Positions 25,409 to 34,052 of a stretch of 64,000 nt of DNA are shown here, piece by piece. A program made the translations under genes and the position numbers. Origin of the DNA: Shewanella sediminis HAW-EB3 (GTDB taxonomy: Bacteria > Pseudomonadota > Gammaproteobacteria > Enterobacterales > Shewanellaceae); NCBI RefSeq assembly GCF_000018025.1, contig NC_009831.1, positions 3,100,001 to 3,164,000 of the forward strand. Reading direction: 5' to 3'. The notes under the pieces were generated by a model that worked only from the letters and a program-made list of their open reading frames with translations, did not search any database and was not told the origin of the DNA. The first letter of the stretch is position 1. Every line of letters begins with the position of its first letter.

Positions 25409-26152
25409 ATGAAGCCTAATGTTTGGGTCAAGGCAGGTATCGTGATCATATATGGCTCATCTATAGATGCCTCCCCTCATCGTCACCATGCTATTCAGCT
25501 GATTTGGCCCAGTGATGGCTATGGTTGCAATCTGGATAACAAACAGATATCAGCACCGATAATAATCGGCTCTAATGTAGAGCATCAATTACAAATTGAT
25601 GCAGGCTGGATCTTGTTGGTCGAACCCAGTAGTGAGTTAGGAGTCGCACTATCTCAAAAATTAGCAGATCAGCCTTCAAGGGCGTTCAAATCATCTTTTT
25701 TTGCATGTAAGCACTCTGAACAAACAGATGACTTAACTGTACGACTTTCCCCTCTATTCGAAGAGTTAGAACTTTCAAATCAATTCCCTCTCAAAAATGA
25801 AACCCAAGTAGTGGATAGTCGAATTAAGAAGCTATTACTTGAACTACACCGATGCTTGGACGGTCAGTGTATCAAGCCTAATAGTTGGCGGGCATCTGAG
25901 GTTGCCCAATCACTCGCTCTATCAGAAAGTCGTTTTCTTCACTTATTCAGTGAAGAACTGGGCATCCCATGGCGACCATATCTGTTGTGGTGTCGAATGA
26001 TATGTGCCGTAAGGGCGATATTAAATGGAGACTCAGCGACAGATGCCGCTCATCTGGCAGGGTTCTCTGACAGCGCACATTTAAGCCGCACGTTTAGAAA
26101 GACTTTTGGAATGACCATTCGCCAAGCAAACGCTATTTTTCGAAAAGGTTAG
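25409..26152 (+). CDS. AraC-family transcriptional regulator
   Basis: ATG 25409 is preferred to the adjacent GTG; AAAGGGA lies upstream. The 247-residue protein has an N-terminal cupin-like sensor half (SPHRHHAIQLIWPSDGYG) and a C-terminal AraC domain with two helix-turn-helix units (ASEVAQSLALSESRFLHLFS and ATDAAHLAGFSDSAHLSRTF, ending FGMTIRQA). The likely target is the transglutaminase gene 70 bases downstream or genes elsewhere; the sequence does not decide. Confidence 0.88.
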   Translation: MKPNVWVKAGIVIIYGSSIDASPHRHHAIQLIWPSDGYGCNLDNKQISAPIIIGSNVEHQLQIDAGWILLVEPSSELGVALSQKLADQPSRAFKSSFFACKHSEQTDDLTVRLSPLFEELELSNQFPLKNETQVVDSRIKKLLLELHRCLDGQCIKPNSWRASEVAQSLALSESRFLHLFSEELGIPWRPYLLWCRMICAVRAILNGDSATDAAHLAGFSDSAHLSRTFRKTFGMTIRQANAIFRKG

Positions 26153-26221
26153 CCAGTTTATTCAAGTTTTGAATCAGAGCATTGGTTACTCTCTTCATAT
26201 ATTCAATGAAAGGAGTTACCC

Positions 26222-26956
26222 ATGAATGAGTTATCAAAAGATTATCTGCAAGAAACTCCAATGCTGGATTTCAATCACCCCCACATACAAGACCTGGTTG
26301 AGCAAAGGAGATGGAAAAACTTGTCTCAATATGATGCTATTGGTGCCATTTATAATTATGTACGAGATGAGGTCCGTTTCGGCTATAACAAGGATGATCG
26401 TTTAGCCGCCAGCCAAGTATTAAAAGATGGTTACGGGCAGTGTAATACCAAGGGGACATTATTAATGGCACTGCTTCGCAGTGTAGGTGTATCTACCCGT
26501 TTCCATGGCTTTACTATTTATAATGAGTTACAGCGAGGGGCGATCCCGAACTACCTTTTCATGGTTGCACCAGCACGTATTATTCATAGCTGGGTGGAAG
26601 TTTATCAAGATGGACGTTGGATTAACTTAGAGGGTTATATCTTGGATAAAGATTACTTGAAACAAGTTCAAACTCATTTTGCCAACCAAAGTGAATCCTT
26701 TTCAGGGTACGGTATTTCGACCAAATGCTTATCTAATCCCGATATCGATTGGAATGGGCAAGATACTTATATACAGAGTGAAGGTATTGCCGATGACTTT
26801 GGTGTATTCACTCAGCCAGATGAGTTCTATTCGAGACATGGCAGTAATTTGTCTGGTATAAAAAAAGTGATGTTTCGCTATGTACTGCGTTACTTAATGA
26901 ATTTTAACGTTAATAAAATTCGCACAAGCGGAATCGCAAATACAAAAGCAACTTAA
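26222..26956 (+). CDS. Transglutaminase-like cysteine protease-fold protein
   Basis: The 244-residue cytoplasmic protein has the transglutaminase-like triad: Cys74 in DGYGQCNTKGTLLMALLRSV, His122 in ARIIHSWVEVY, and an acidic partner in RWINLEGYILDKD. Such bacterial proteins cleave or crosslink peptides; several act on unknown protein substrates. AAAGGAG lies eight bases before the start. There is no signal peptide. Confidence 0.85.
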   Translation: MNELSKDYLQETPMLDFNHPHIQDLVEQRRWKNLSQYDAIGAIYNYVRDEVRFGYNKDDRLAASQVLKDGYGQCNTKGTLLMALLRSVGVSTRFHGFTIYNELQRGAIPNYLFMVAPARIIHSWVEVYQDGRWINLEGYILDKDYLKQVQTHFANQSESFSGYGISTKCLSNPDIDWNGQDTYIQSEGIADDFGVFTQPDEFYSRHGSNLSGIKKVMFRYVLRYLMNFNVNKIRTSGIANTKAT

Positions 26957-27039
26957 ACAATATTCTATGTTTAATTGTCCCCATCCATATCAAGCACGAT
27001 ATTTGCTATTAGACCGCTATGGGAAATGATATTGGTTAC

Positions 27040-27069
27040 TTTGGCTTAGAGTGATCGTTCTAAGCCAAA
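27040..27069 (+). terminator. Hairpin downstream of the transglutaminase gene
   Basis: TTTGGCTTAGA (27040-27050) pairs perfectly with TCTAAGCCAAA (27059-27069). No T run follows, so its terminator function is uncertain. The rest of the 27.0-27.24 kb gap shows no gene. Confidence 0.45.
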
Positions 27070-27239
27070 TCACTCCCTATTCCTGTTAGAACCATTGCTC
27101 ATTCACATCCTGTTCATACCGATTCTGACTTGATTTTTCTCATGAGATTTCATGTTCACTATGATGCTCAGTTGCTCTGGGGATCCCCAAAAAAGCAAGC
27201 CAAACTCAGCAGTACATCTCTACTGTCTGACGCAATGTA

Positions 27240-27291
27240 TTGACAAGGGTAGAATGAACGCTCTACCATATGAGTAGAACAAACATTCTAC
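27240..27291 (+). promoter_or_regulatory. Promoter with two palindromic operators for the tetR operon
   Basis: TTGACA at 27240-27245 is a consensus -35 box. Immediately downstream lie GGTAGAatgaacgcTCTACC (27248-27267) and GTAGAAcaaacaTTCTAC (27274-27291), two palindromes sharing the GTAGA/TCTAC half-site. They overlap the -10 region and leader before the tetR start at 27305, as expected for autorepression. Confidence 0.65.
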
Positions 27292-27304
27292 CTATAGGTT
27301 GATT

Positions 27305-27823
27305 ATGCTCAGAGAACAAATAGCCGCTAGTCTTGAAGAGGCGTTCAGTAAATATGGTTTCGCCGAGCCGAGCGTTGCTCAGCTAAAGACAGCGTGTAAC
27401 GTAAGCCTGCGAACTCTATACAAATACTATCCATCCAAGGAAGCGATGATAGTCGGTGCTCTGGAGTATCGTCATCAAAGATACCTCACTTTTCTGCTTA
27501 ACGAGTCGCCATCCAATGGTGTTGAGTCTGCTTTGTATATTTTTAATAAACTTGAACAATGGATGAAGGAATATGCGCCACACGGTTGTCTGTCTATGAA
27601 TGCTATTGCAGCCTTTCCCGACAATCCACTTATCAATAAGGCAGTTAAAGAACATAAAGAGGAAGTTCGCCAGTTCTTAGGCCAGCAAAGCCAGAGAGAA
27701 GATCTTTCTACGGCTCTGTTTTTACTGCATGAAGGCGTATCAAGCGCATGGCCCGTACTGGGTAAAGAGGCGATAACATCGGCTCAAAAGGCGCTATTAC
27801 AACTTTTAGAGGAAGATTCATGA
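27305..27823 (+). CDS. TetR-family transcriptional regulator
   Basis: ATG 27305 is used; the upstream TTG lacks support. The 172-residue protein has an N-terminal TetR helix-turn-helix (AFSKYGFAEPSVAQLKTACN, then VSLRTLYKYYPSKEAMIVGA) and a helical ligand domain. It overlaps the next gene by four bases (ATGA), so the two are co-transcribed, and the palindromes before it should be its operators. It probably senses an electrophile or quinone-like compound handled by the dehydrogenase; this is inference. Confidence 0.9.
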   Translation: MLREQIAASLEEAFSKYGFAEPSVAQLKTACNVSLRTLYKYYPSKEAMIVGALEYRHQRYLTFLLNESPSNGVESALYIFNKLEQWMKEYAPHGCLSMNAIAAFPDNPLINKAVKEHKEEVRQFLGQQSQREDLSTALFLLHEGVSSAWPVLGKEAITSAQKALLQLLEEDS

Positions 27824-28878
27824 TGACAACTATTCCAAAGACCATGATGGGCATTCAGCTTATCGGTCATGGTGGCCCGGAAATGCTCCAATACCGTGAT
27901 GATATTCCAGTCCCAACGCCAAATCCAAATGAAGTGCTGATCCGCGTCTCTGCCGCTGGAGTTAACAATACCGACATCAATACCAGGACAGCCTGGTACT
28001 CGAAAAACGATGGCAGTAGCTCCGATGCAAGCTGGTCTGGTAACACCTTCGTTTTCCCTCGCATTCAAGGAGCTGATGTCTGTGGCACTATCGTTGCCGT
28101 AGGTGATAACGTCAGTACAAAACGTATCGGGGAACGAGTTCTGATCGAACCTTGCCTTAGCGAAGCCAATGGCCAGCCACTTAACTCTCCTTGGTACTAT
28201 GGCTCTGAATGTGATGGAGGATTTGCACAATACACAGTGGTCGCAGACAAGCATGCCTACGCGGTGAATAGCCCTCTGTCTGACATCGAATTGGCTTCAT
28301 TTCCTTGCTCATATTCAACAGCTGAGAATATGCTTACCCGAGCGAACGTCACGTCACTGGACAAAGTGTTGATATCTGGCGCCTCTGGCGGTGTTGGCTC
28401 GGCAGCGATTCAGCTTGCCAAATCTCGCGGAGCGTATGTTATCGCCATTACCAGCCCAAGCAAAAACCAACAACTGCTGGAACTGGGAGCAGACCAAGTA
28501 ATATCGCGAGATACTGACTCAGTCGAAGCGCTAGGTGAAAACAGTGTTGATGTAGTTATCGATCTAGTCGCAGGAAAGCAGTGGCCTCAGTTTTTACGAC
28601 TGTTAAGACCTGGCGGCCGATACGCAGTGTCAGGTGCGATTGGCGGAGCCTTGGTTGAGTTGGATGTCAGAACACTATATCTGAAAGATTTAAGCTTTTT
28701 CGGCTGCACTGTGCTTGAGCCAGAAGTATTCCAAAACTTAGTTAACTGTATCGAACAAGGTAAAATAACCCCAATCGTTGCGCAAACTTTCCAACTGAAA
28801 GAGATAAATAAGGCTCAAGATATTTTCTTGAAAAAGAATCATGTAGGTAAAATTGTCCTAAAGGTATCAGAGCAATAA
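27820..28878 (+). CDS. Medium-chain dehydrogenase/quinone-oxidoreductase-like enzyme
   Basis: The 352-residue protein belongs to the MDR superfamily. The GroES-like N-terminal half holds VLIRVSAAGVNNTDINTR and GADVCGTIVAVGDNV; the Rossmann NAD(P) site is ISGASGGVGSAAIQLAKSRG. Zinc ligands of alcohol dehydrogenases are not obvious, favouring a quinone-oxidoreductase-like NADPH enzyme. Ile-Glu-Pro-Cys (VLIEPCLSE) could be a partial site. It is translationally coupled to the TetR gene and probably its main target. Confidence 0.88.
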   Translation: MMTTIPKTMMGIQLIGHGGPEMLQYRDDIPVPTPNPNEVLIRVSAAGVNNTDINTRTAWYSKNDGSSSDASWSGNTFVFPRIQGADVCGTIVAVGDNVSTKRIGERVLIEPCLSEANGQPLNSPWYYGSECDGGFAQYTVVADKHAYAVNSPLSDIELASFPCSYSTAENMLTRANVTSLDKVLISGASGGVGSAAIQLAKSRGAYVIAITSPSKNQQLLELGADQVISRDTDSVEALGENSVDVVIDLVAGKQWPQFLRLLRPGGRYAVSGAIGGALVELDVRTLYLKDLSFFGCTVLEPEVFQNLVNCIEQGKITPIVAQTFQLKEINKAQDIFLKKNHVGKIVLKVSEQ

Positions 28879-29043
28879 CGAGGAGTTAACGAAAGCAAGC
28901 TTTAGGCCCCAGCAAGCCATAAGCTTATGATTATACTAAAATAAACGGCTTAAAATCCCGTTTCGCAACAAATTTTATACTTGGACATAGACGGAACACC
29001 GGATAATACGCAGACCTAAATAAACGGGTTAATGGATTAAGTA

Positions 29044-29229
29044 ATGAAGCCTAAAATTTATCAAAACTACCTGATTGCAGCCATGTTAGCGGCACCTTTG
29101 CTAAGCTTACTCATCGAGAGCGGTGGTATCACCACAGGGAAAATTATCTCTGTATTTCTGCTTTTTTCAAACATGTTATTTGCGGCGCTCTATCATCAGG
29201 AAAGAGTGAAGGCACGCCAGAGTGACTAA
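29044..29229 (+). CDS. Small membrane protein, unknown
   Basis: The 61-residue frame (MKPKIYQNYLIAAMLAAPLL...) has two hydrophobic segments (LIAAMLAAPLLSLLI and IISVFLLFSNMLFAALY) and a charged tail. The composition looks like a real inner-membrane peptide, and TTAAGTA precedes the ATG, although no strong ribosome site is seen. No family is recognised. Confidence 0.45.
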   Translation: MKPKIYQNYLIAAMLAAPLLSLLIESGGITTGKIISVFLLFSNMLFAALYHQERVKARQSD

Positions 29230-29420
29230 CCTTCGCTTTAAAAGGAAAAGTGTGCGCAAACCTTGGTTTATAGCGTTTTTTGTGTTGTAAGGTGTCTAAA
29301 TCGAGTTTGTTGAACGCCCTGTTGCATCTGATTGAGCGTCATTCGACAGGCCTTTAACAGACCGAACGTTAACTAACTGAGCTTTAAAAGAGTGGACGTT
29401 AAACGACTGATTCTAAAAAA

Positions 29421-29450
29421 CTGTTCCTCAATCAACTGTTCCTCAATCAA
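29421..29450 (+). repeat. 15-bp tandem duplication in a leader
   Basis: CTGTTCCTCAATCAA occurs twice head to tail (29421-29435, 29436-29450) just before the ribosome site of the condensation-fold gene. Confidence 0.8.
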
Positions 29451-29472
29451 TAAGTACAGGTGGGAGTATCTA

Positions 29473-30861
29473 ATGAGCAAGGATGAACGTGCTAAGCCCG
29501 ATGACAGAGAAACACTAAAGTTAACCCAGTGGGAGCTTGAAAATCTGCACCTGCCACCTGTGACTACCCTCACCCTGTTTGAAGGCGCTCCCCCGGTAGA
29601 GTTTCTACGCCAGCGCCTGGCGATGATGTTGGAAAAAAATCCCTGGCTCACATCCCGTATTGTAAAGAAGAGCACCGAAAATGGCGTGGTTGCACTCGCT
29701 TATACCGAGAGCTTTGAAGCTCAGGCCTGCATAGATCAACACCTAATGGTATATGCACCGGAGGATGTCAGCATTTCACTTAGCATGCCCTATGAAGCGA
29801 TGGTAAAAGCATTGCTGCCAGTGCAGTGCGCACGTTCAAAGCCTGCGACCGATAAAGATGAGGCCCTGTTCAAGGTGGCGGTGATTCCGGTAAAAGCGGA
29901 AGCTACAGATACCGACTCTCCTGCGCCTCTGCAACAAGCTATGACTGAAGCTGGCTTTGCGCTGGTTATCTCTATGAACCACACCTTAGGCGACGGTCAC
30001 ACCTATTACAAACTGTATGGCATGTTAAGCGCCGACACTGACGTAGAGGCGCTCGATCCGGTGCGGGTAGACGGCTTTGAAGAAGCCAAAACGCAGGTCG
30101 TTGGTGAGCAAGAAAGTGCCATGTTCAGGTCACCCGGTGTGGCCCTGGGGATCATGGGAGATTATCTGGGCGCAAAGATAACTCGTCGCCCTCCACAAAA
30201 TGTCGCTATTCACCAAATAGAGCCTGAATGGCTGTCACGGCAAAAAGCCAAAGCAAAGCAGGAACATGTGGCCCCCTTTGTCTCGAGTAACGATATTATC
30301 AGCTCATGGTTCTTTCGCGAGATGCGAGCAGACCTTAACATCATGTTGGCCAATTTCCGCAGCCGGCAGCCATCCATTGTGGGGCTGAACGAGCTGCACG
30401 CAGGTAATTACGAAGCCAACGTCCCCTATTTCAGAGGCGATGTAGAAAACTCGGCCCTGATCCGCCAATCCATCCGCAATCCGGACGGTACCTTCCGCGC
30501 GCGACGGGCGGGAGTACCAGCCACAGAAATCCCGGAGTTCATGACCCTGCTGCACAACAAGTGCGCGCTCATCACTAACTGGGCGACCTTTTACCGTGAT
30601 CTCGTCCTGCCGGGTAAAGCTGAAGAGCGAGAAGATAGAGAACATCGCCGGACACTAAATCCAAAACTGCACTTCCCCATCATGAAGTCCAACGGCATTA
30701 TCACCTCGGTCTGGAATAACGGCATCATATTCCGCCCCCGCGCCGGTGAGTTGGGAATACTCATGATCACAAGCCATTTCGATAACGAAGGTTTAAACGG
30801 ACTGTCGATAACAAAAGCACAAGATGACCCAAATAGCCCGATTGGTGATCGTATTGTTTAA
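29473..30861 (+). CDS. Stand-alone condensation-fold acyltransferase-like protein
   Basis: ATG 29473 has GGTGGGAG upstream; 27 earlier in-frame codons overlap the tandem repeat and are rejected. The 462-residue cytoplasmic protein contains the acyltransferase signature H170-x3-D174-G175 in MNHTLGDGHTYYKLY, shared by NRPS condensation domains, wax-ester synthases, BAHD enzymes and CAT-like folds. Later segments (NGIITSVWNNGIIFRPRAGE) could contribute the second lobe. No carrier protein, synthetase or lipid gene lies nearby, so substrate and product are unknown. This is a lone acyltransferase, possibly for a small molecule. Confidence 0.65.
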   Translation: MSKDERAKPDDRETLKLTQWELENLHLPPVTTLTLFEGAPPVEFLRQRLAMMLEKNPWLTSRIVKKSTENGVVALAYTESFEAQACIDQHLMVYAPEDVSISLSMPYEAMVKALLPVQCARSKPATDKDEALFKVAVIPVKAEATDTDSPAPLQQAMTEAGFALVISMNHTLGDGHTYYKLYGMLSADTDVEALDPVRVDGFEEAKTQVVGEQESAMFRSPGVALGIMGDYLGAKITRRPPQNVAIHQIEPEWLSRQKAKAKQEHVAPFVSSNDIISSWFFREMRADLNIMLANFRSRQPSIVGLNELHAGNYEANVPYFRGDVENSALIRQSIRNPDGTFRARRAGVPATEIPEFMTLLHNKCALITNWATFYRDLVLPGKAEEREDREHRRTLNPKLHFPIMKSNGIITSVWNNGIIFRPRAGELGILMITSHFDNEGLNGLSITKAQDDPNSPIGDRIV

Positions 30862-30912
30862 CAGCTCCTCGCTGACAGGCTGTCTGAGCTGACGCCAGTC
30901 TTTGGAGATAGC

Positions 30913-31404
30913 GTGAAGTATTTTGCATATGGTTCCAATATGTCACTTTTAAGATTACAACAACGAGTACCAAGTGCTGCAAGGCTTGGTGCTTTTGTTC
31001 TTAAAGAGCATAAATTATGTTTTCATAAAATTGGTAAAGACGGCTCTGGAAAATGCGACGCTTTTCGCACGAACAAAATTGATGATCTGGTCATAGGAGC
31101 TATTTTTGAAATCAATGAAGATGAAAAAGAAGCTTTAGATAGAGCAGAAGGCTTAGGCTCTGGTTACAGTTAAAAAACCGTCACTATACAAAACGACGCT
31201 GGCGATATCTTTGAAGCATTTACATACTGTGCAACTAAAACAGACTCATCATTGCAGCCTTTTTCCTGGTATCTGAATCATGTTGTTATTGGTGCAAAAG
31301 AGACAAACCTGCCGACTCAATATCTTGCAGTGATTGAGTCTATAGAGTGCATAGAAGACCTGAATAAACATCGAGATTCAGAGCAACGTGCAATATACAA
31401 TTAA
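30913..31404 (+). pseudogene. Gamma-glutamylcyclotransferase-like gene with one in-frame stop
   Basis: The frame begins MKYFAYGSNMSLLRLQQRVP, with the YGSN substrate loop of GGCT proteins, and continues to LDRAEGLGSGY, where Glu79 is the catalytic acid. TAA follows at codon 87 (31171-31173), but the same frame stays open for 76 more codons (KTVTIQNDAGDIFEAFTYCA...) to a second TAA at 31402-31404. The full 163-codon length is right for the family, so a single nonsense change has split an otherwise intact gene. Readthrough or a sequencing error are alternatives. Confidence 0.85.
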
Positions 31405-31853
31405 CAAAGTCTTCAACATGAATCTTAACCGTTTATGGTGCTGTTAAAGGTAAATTTTTTCTGTTTGATAACTGTAATGACGTACTCTAATCTCTGCCCG
31501 TATAGCCTCAATAAATTTTAGTTCCCCCATTGAAGTCACTCGCCTCAAGCACTGTATTCATATACAGACATAACTGATATTGAAATAATTGCTATAAAAA
31601 AGATGCATAAATCCCTAAGTTGACGCTCCGATAACACGCACATGAAAATTTAATCATATTATCAATAGCTTGCTGGATTGCAGGAGTGTTATGCAGACCT
31701 CATAAACACCCACGCATCTTTTTATCGGCCACTCGTGAGCGATTTGTTAGACTAACCAAGAAATAAACCATTTACAACAATGAGTTACAAGTGATAGCCT
31801 TACTAAAATAATCAAGCAGTAGAGAACGTTATCCTGCTGCTATTGAATAAGCT
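31405..31853. other. Intergenic region left of the second cassette array
   Basis: There is no gene. Near 31720-31752 a CGCATCTTTTTATCGGCC...GTGAGCG...GTTAGAC block resembles the attC-like region at 23550-23606. GATAACAC and GTGTTATG (near 31631 and 31687) and CAGTAG..CTGCTG arms near 31820-31840 suggest further decayed recombination sites. Confidence 0.4.
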
Positions 31854-31872
31854 GTTAGATTAAAAGAGAAAT

Positions 31873-32676
31873 ATGAGAGCAAAATTATACATCGCCATTA
31901 TTTTCTTACTTTTATTTTGTAATACGCTGACTTCCGCATTTGCAGTTGAAGAAGCTGACTTAAACAAAAAACTTGAAGAATTGGCTACGCAGTATGGAAT
32001 AACAGATAAAGAACAATTGGAATCACTTAAAATACAAGTCCTTTCCATATTGAAAACACGGGAGCGCTTTTCTTTCAGTACATTGAATAAACCTTGTAGA
32101 GACGATATTGAGAGGCTCTGCTCAGATAGCGGCAACATTTCAAGTACGTTAATGTGCATAAAAGACAATAGGGAATACGTATCAGAGTCCTGCGAAAATG
32201 CTTTAGGTAACGAATTTGGTGGTAACCCACTTTTACACGCTGAAGTTTATAACGGTGTTGAAATGCCAAAAGGCTCATACTTTTTTTACAACCCGAATGG
32301 AAAAGTACTTGGTGTCATTGCCTCAAAAAATTTCGAATATAAAGGTATAAATTTCAAAAAAGGGCAAATACGATTTCACGATTTCGGTATAAGCGTGGGT
32401 CAACTTGTGAGTGATCAATATATTAATGGCATTAAATATTCGGTTGATGGAATCGGCCCTTTTTTCAATAAAGAGGGAGAAATTGAAAATGCCACGCTTG
32501 CCGAAAATAGTGAAATAGCTGGAATAACTTATAAAGCAGACTCACAGATTCAATTTTATTCAATAGGTAAAGTTAAAAGTGGTACGGTTGCAAAAGAGAC
32601 GACTATACAAGGCCAAACTTTCATGCCTGGTGAACTAATATGGTTCAAAAAAAATGGCGAAATCAGGAGTTTTTAA
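31873..32676 (+). CDS. Cassette gene: secreted Cys-rich/GLG1-repeat-like protein
   Basis: The 267-residue protein has a signal peptide (MRAKLYIAIIFLLLFCNTLTSAFA). Residues 75-107 carry four cysteines in the spacing C-x7-C-x11-C-x11-C (PCRDDIERLCSD, LMCIKDNREYVSESC), like the cysteine-rich GLG1/FGFR-type repeat. From about residue 130 a set of short repeats of the form 'G..F..G.I.F' (KGINFKKGQIRFHD, ITYKADSQIQFYS, QTFMPGELIWFKK) recalls MORN-like hairpins. AAAGAGAA precedes the start. The cassette begins at GTTAGAT (31854), complemented by ATCTAAC at 32676. Function unknown; periplasmic. Confidence 0.75.
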   Translation: MRAKLYIAIIFLLLFCNTLTSAFAVEEADLNKKLEELATQYGITDKEQLESLKIQVLSILKTRERFSFSTLNKPCRDDIERLCSDSGNISSTLMCIKDNREYVSESCENALGNEFGGNPLLHAEVYNGVEMPKGSYFFYNPNGKVLGVIASKNFEYKGINFKKGQIRFHDFGISVGQLVSDQYINGIKYSVDGIGPFFNKEGEIENATLAENSEIAGITYKADSQIQFYSIGKVKSGTVAKETTIQGQTFMPGELIWFKKNGEIRSF

Positions 32677-32778
32677 TCTAACAATCCGTTGCGGCGTGGG
32701 ACTTTTAACATTTGGTTTCTCCTCACTGCGTTCGTTATTTTAGCCGACTATTAAAAGCCCCTGAACGGGGCATTATAT
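32676..32778 (+). other. attC site of the Cys-rich protein cassette
   Basis: ATCTAAC (32676-32682) exactly complements the cassette start GTTAGAT. The right end is a degenerate ATTATAT (32772-32778). Arms pair (TAACAATCCGTTGCGG with CCTGAACGGGGCATTA; GGGACTTTTAA with TTAAAAGCCC), and the interior TTTTAGCCGACTATTA matches the attC at 33087. Confidence 0.75.
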
Positions 32779-32797
32779 TTCAAGGATGGAATCCATT

Positions 32798-33085
32798 ATG
32801 AAGCCGTATAAAAATTTATCATCAAAAAATCTACCTTTATTGCTACTAATTACAAGGCTTACCACTGTATTGGCAATACTAACAATTATGCTTTCAATTG
32901 CCGGCTTCTTTAGTCAATTTTTTATGCAGCTGGGATTTGGTATAAGTCAGTGGGTTGCTATTGCTGTCGCGATCCTTCCATCAGCATTAACGGTATTATT
33001 CTGCTCAGGGATTGTAGCTGCCATTATAGCTTTTGAAGAAAGTTACCGTAAAAAGTCAGAAGCGTATATTGCTTCATTAAACTGA
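32798..33085 (+). CDS. Cassette gene: small two-helix membrane protein
   Basis: ATG 32798 is preferred because AAGGATGG lies at a normal distance; the ATG at 32786 overlaps that site. The 95-residue product has two long hydrophobic segments (LLLLITRLTTVLAILTIMLS... and WVAIAVAILPSALTVLFCSG) and a basic tail. Unknown family; inner membrane. An attC follows directly after the stop. Confidence 0.65.
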   Translation: MKPYKNLSSKNLPLLLLITRLTTVLAILTIMLSIAGFFSQFFMQLGFGISQWVAIAVAILPSALTVLFCSGIVAAIIAFEESYRKKSEAYIASLN

Positions 33086-33086
33086 A

Positions 33087-33187
33087 ACATAACAATAAAT
33101 TCAACATGACACGTAACAGTTTGCTCGGTTTCGCTTTGCTACACCTTTTTAGCCAACTATTACTCATCACTTGAGTAGGTGTTCATA
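33087..33187 (+). other. attC site closing the second array
   Basis: ACATAAC (33087-33093) to GTTCATA (33181-33187), with arms AACAATAAATTCAA and TTGAGTAGGTGTT. Its central TTTTTAGCCAACTATTA is shared with the sites at 6750 and 32676. Confidence 0.7.
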
Positions 33188-33235
33188 CTAATGAAGCATA
33201 TCAGGTAGAAGCCTGAATAGTGCTCATAGCCGGGT

Positions 33236-33268
33236 CCGTTGAAAACCCTAAGATTGGGTTTTCAACGG
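33236..33268. terminator. Perfect 13-bp hairpin between cassette array and SDR gene
   Basis: CCGTTGAAAACCC (33236-33248) and GGGTTTTCAACGG (33256-33268) pair perfectly around a 7-base loop, 47 bases beyond the SDR stop. There is no T run, so it may be a transcript end or an integration-linked palindrome. Confidence 0.5.
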
Positions 33269-33314
33269 AGTTAATTCCGGGATCATTTAAGAGCAAGATT
33301 CATCTCAGTACGCT

Positions 33315-34052
33315 CTATAGTAAAAAACCGCCTCCGGCTTGCACAGATTGCCCGGTGATCCACCCGGCACCGCTGCCGGACATTAACAGAACCACATTTG
33401 CGATGTCTTTGGGTTCGCCAAGGCGACCCATAGGGGTTTGAGCGATTATCATCCCCAGCATCTCTTCATTTGATTTTACATCGGCGGCTATATCTGTGTT
33501 TGTAAGACCCGGTGCGACTGCATTGACCCTTATCCCCATTGGGCCAAGTTCTGCAGCGAGTAGTCTGGTGGCATGCTCCACGGCCGCCTTGGATGACGCG
33601 TAGGCCGCCACGGCTGGCATCATGCCCTGTGCCGCAACGGATGAAATATTGACCACAGCCCCCTTACTATTGGCAAGATGGACAGTTGCCTCACGGACAA
33701 GAGCCAGAAGCGCAAACACGTTGGTTCGGTAAATGCTCTCAATGTCTTCGTCACTCGTTTCAGATAGCGGGCCCATCTTACCGGTTCCGGCGTTATTCAC
33801 CAGAACATCCAGCCGTCCGAATTTGCTGATGGTCTCCTCAACAATTCGAGCGGGGCCCCCTTTCTTGCTGACATCTCCGACTATGGGGTAGACCTGCGGC
33901 CCTAGCTCCTGGCTTGTTTCCTCAAGAACGGACTGTCTTCGGCCGGTGATAACCACCGTTGCCCCTTTGGCGATAAAGGCCGATGCCGTGGCTTTCCCAA
34001 TTCCTGTTCCGCCACCTGTGATTAGTACCACTTTGTTTTCAAAATTTTCCAT
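33315..34052 (-). CDS. Short-chain dehydrogenase/reductase (SDR)
   Basis: The 245-residue protein is a classical SDR: cofactor motif ITGGGTGIGKAT at residues 11-22, NNAG in LDVLVNNAGTG, catalytic Ser in VVNISSVAAQG and Tyr-x3-Lys in YASSKAAVEH. GRR after beta-2 suggests NADPH preference. It ends in VQAGGGFLL. The substrate is unknown. It lies 239 bases from, and on the same strand as, the flavodoxin-fold reductase, both opposite a LysR gene. Confidence 0.92.
   Translation of the reverse strand: MENFENKVVLITGGGTGIGKATASAFIAKGATVVITGRRQSVLEETSQELGPQVYPIVGDVSKKGGPARIVEETISKFGRLDVLVNNAGTGKMGPLSETSDEDIESIYRTNVFALLALVREATVHLANSKGAVVNISSVAAQGMMPAVAAYASSKAAVEHATRLLAAELGPMGIRVNAVAPGLTNTDIAADVKSNEEMLGMIIAQTPMGRLGEPKDIANVVLLMSGSGAGWITGQSVQAGGGFLL

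Noticed and set aside
29420..29450. Two 15-bp copies considered as a CRISPR-like array
   Set aside because: They are directly adjacent with no spacers and no further copies; it is a simple duplication.
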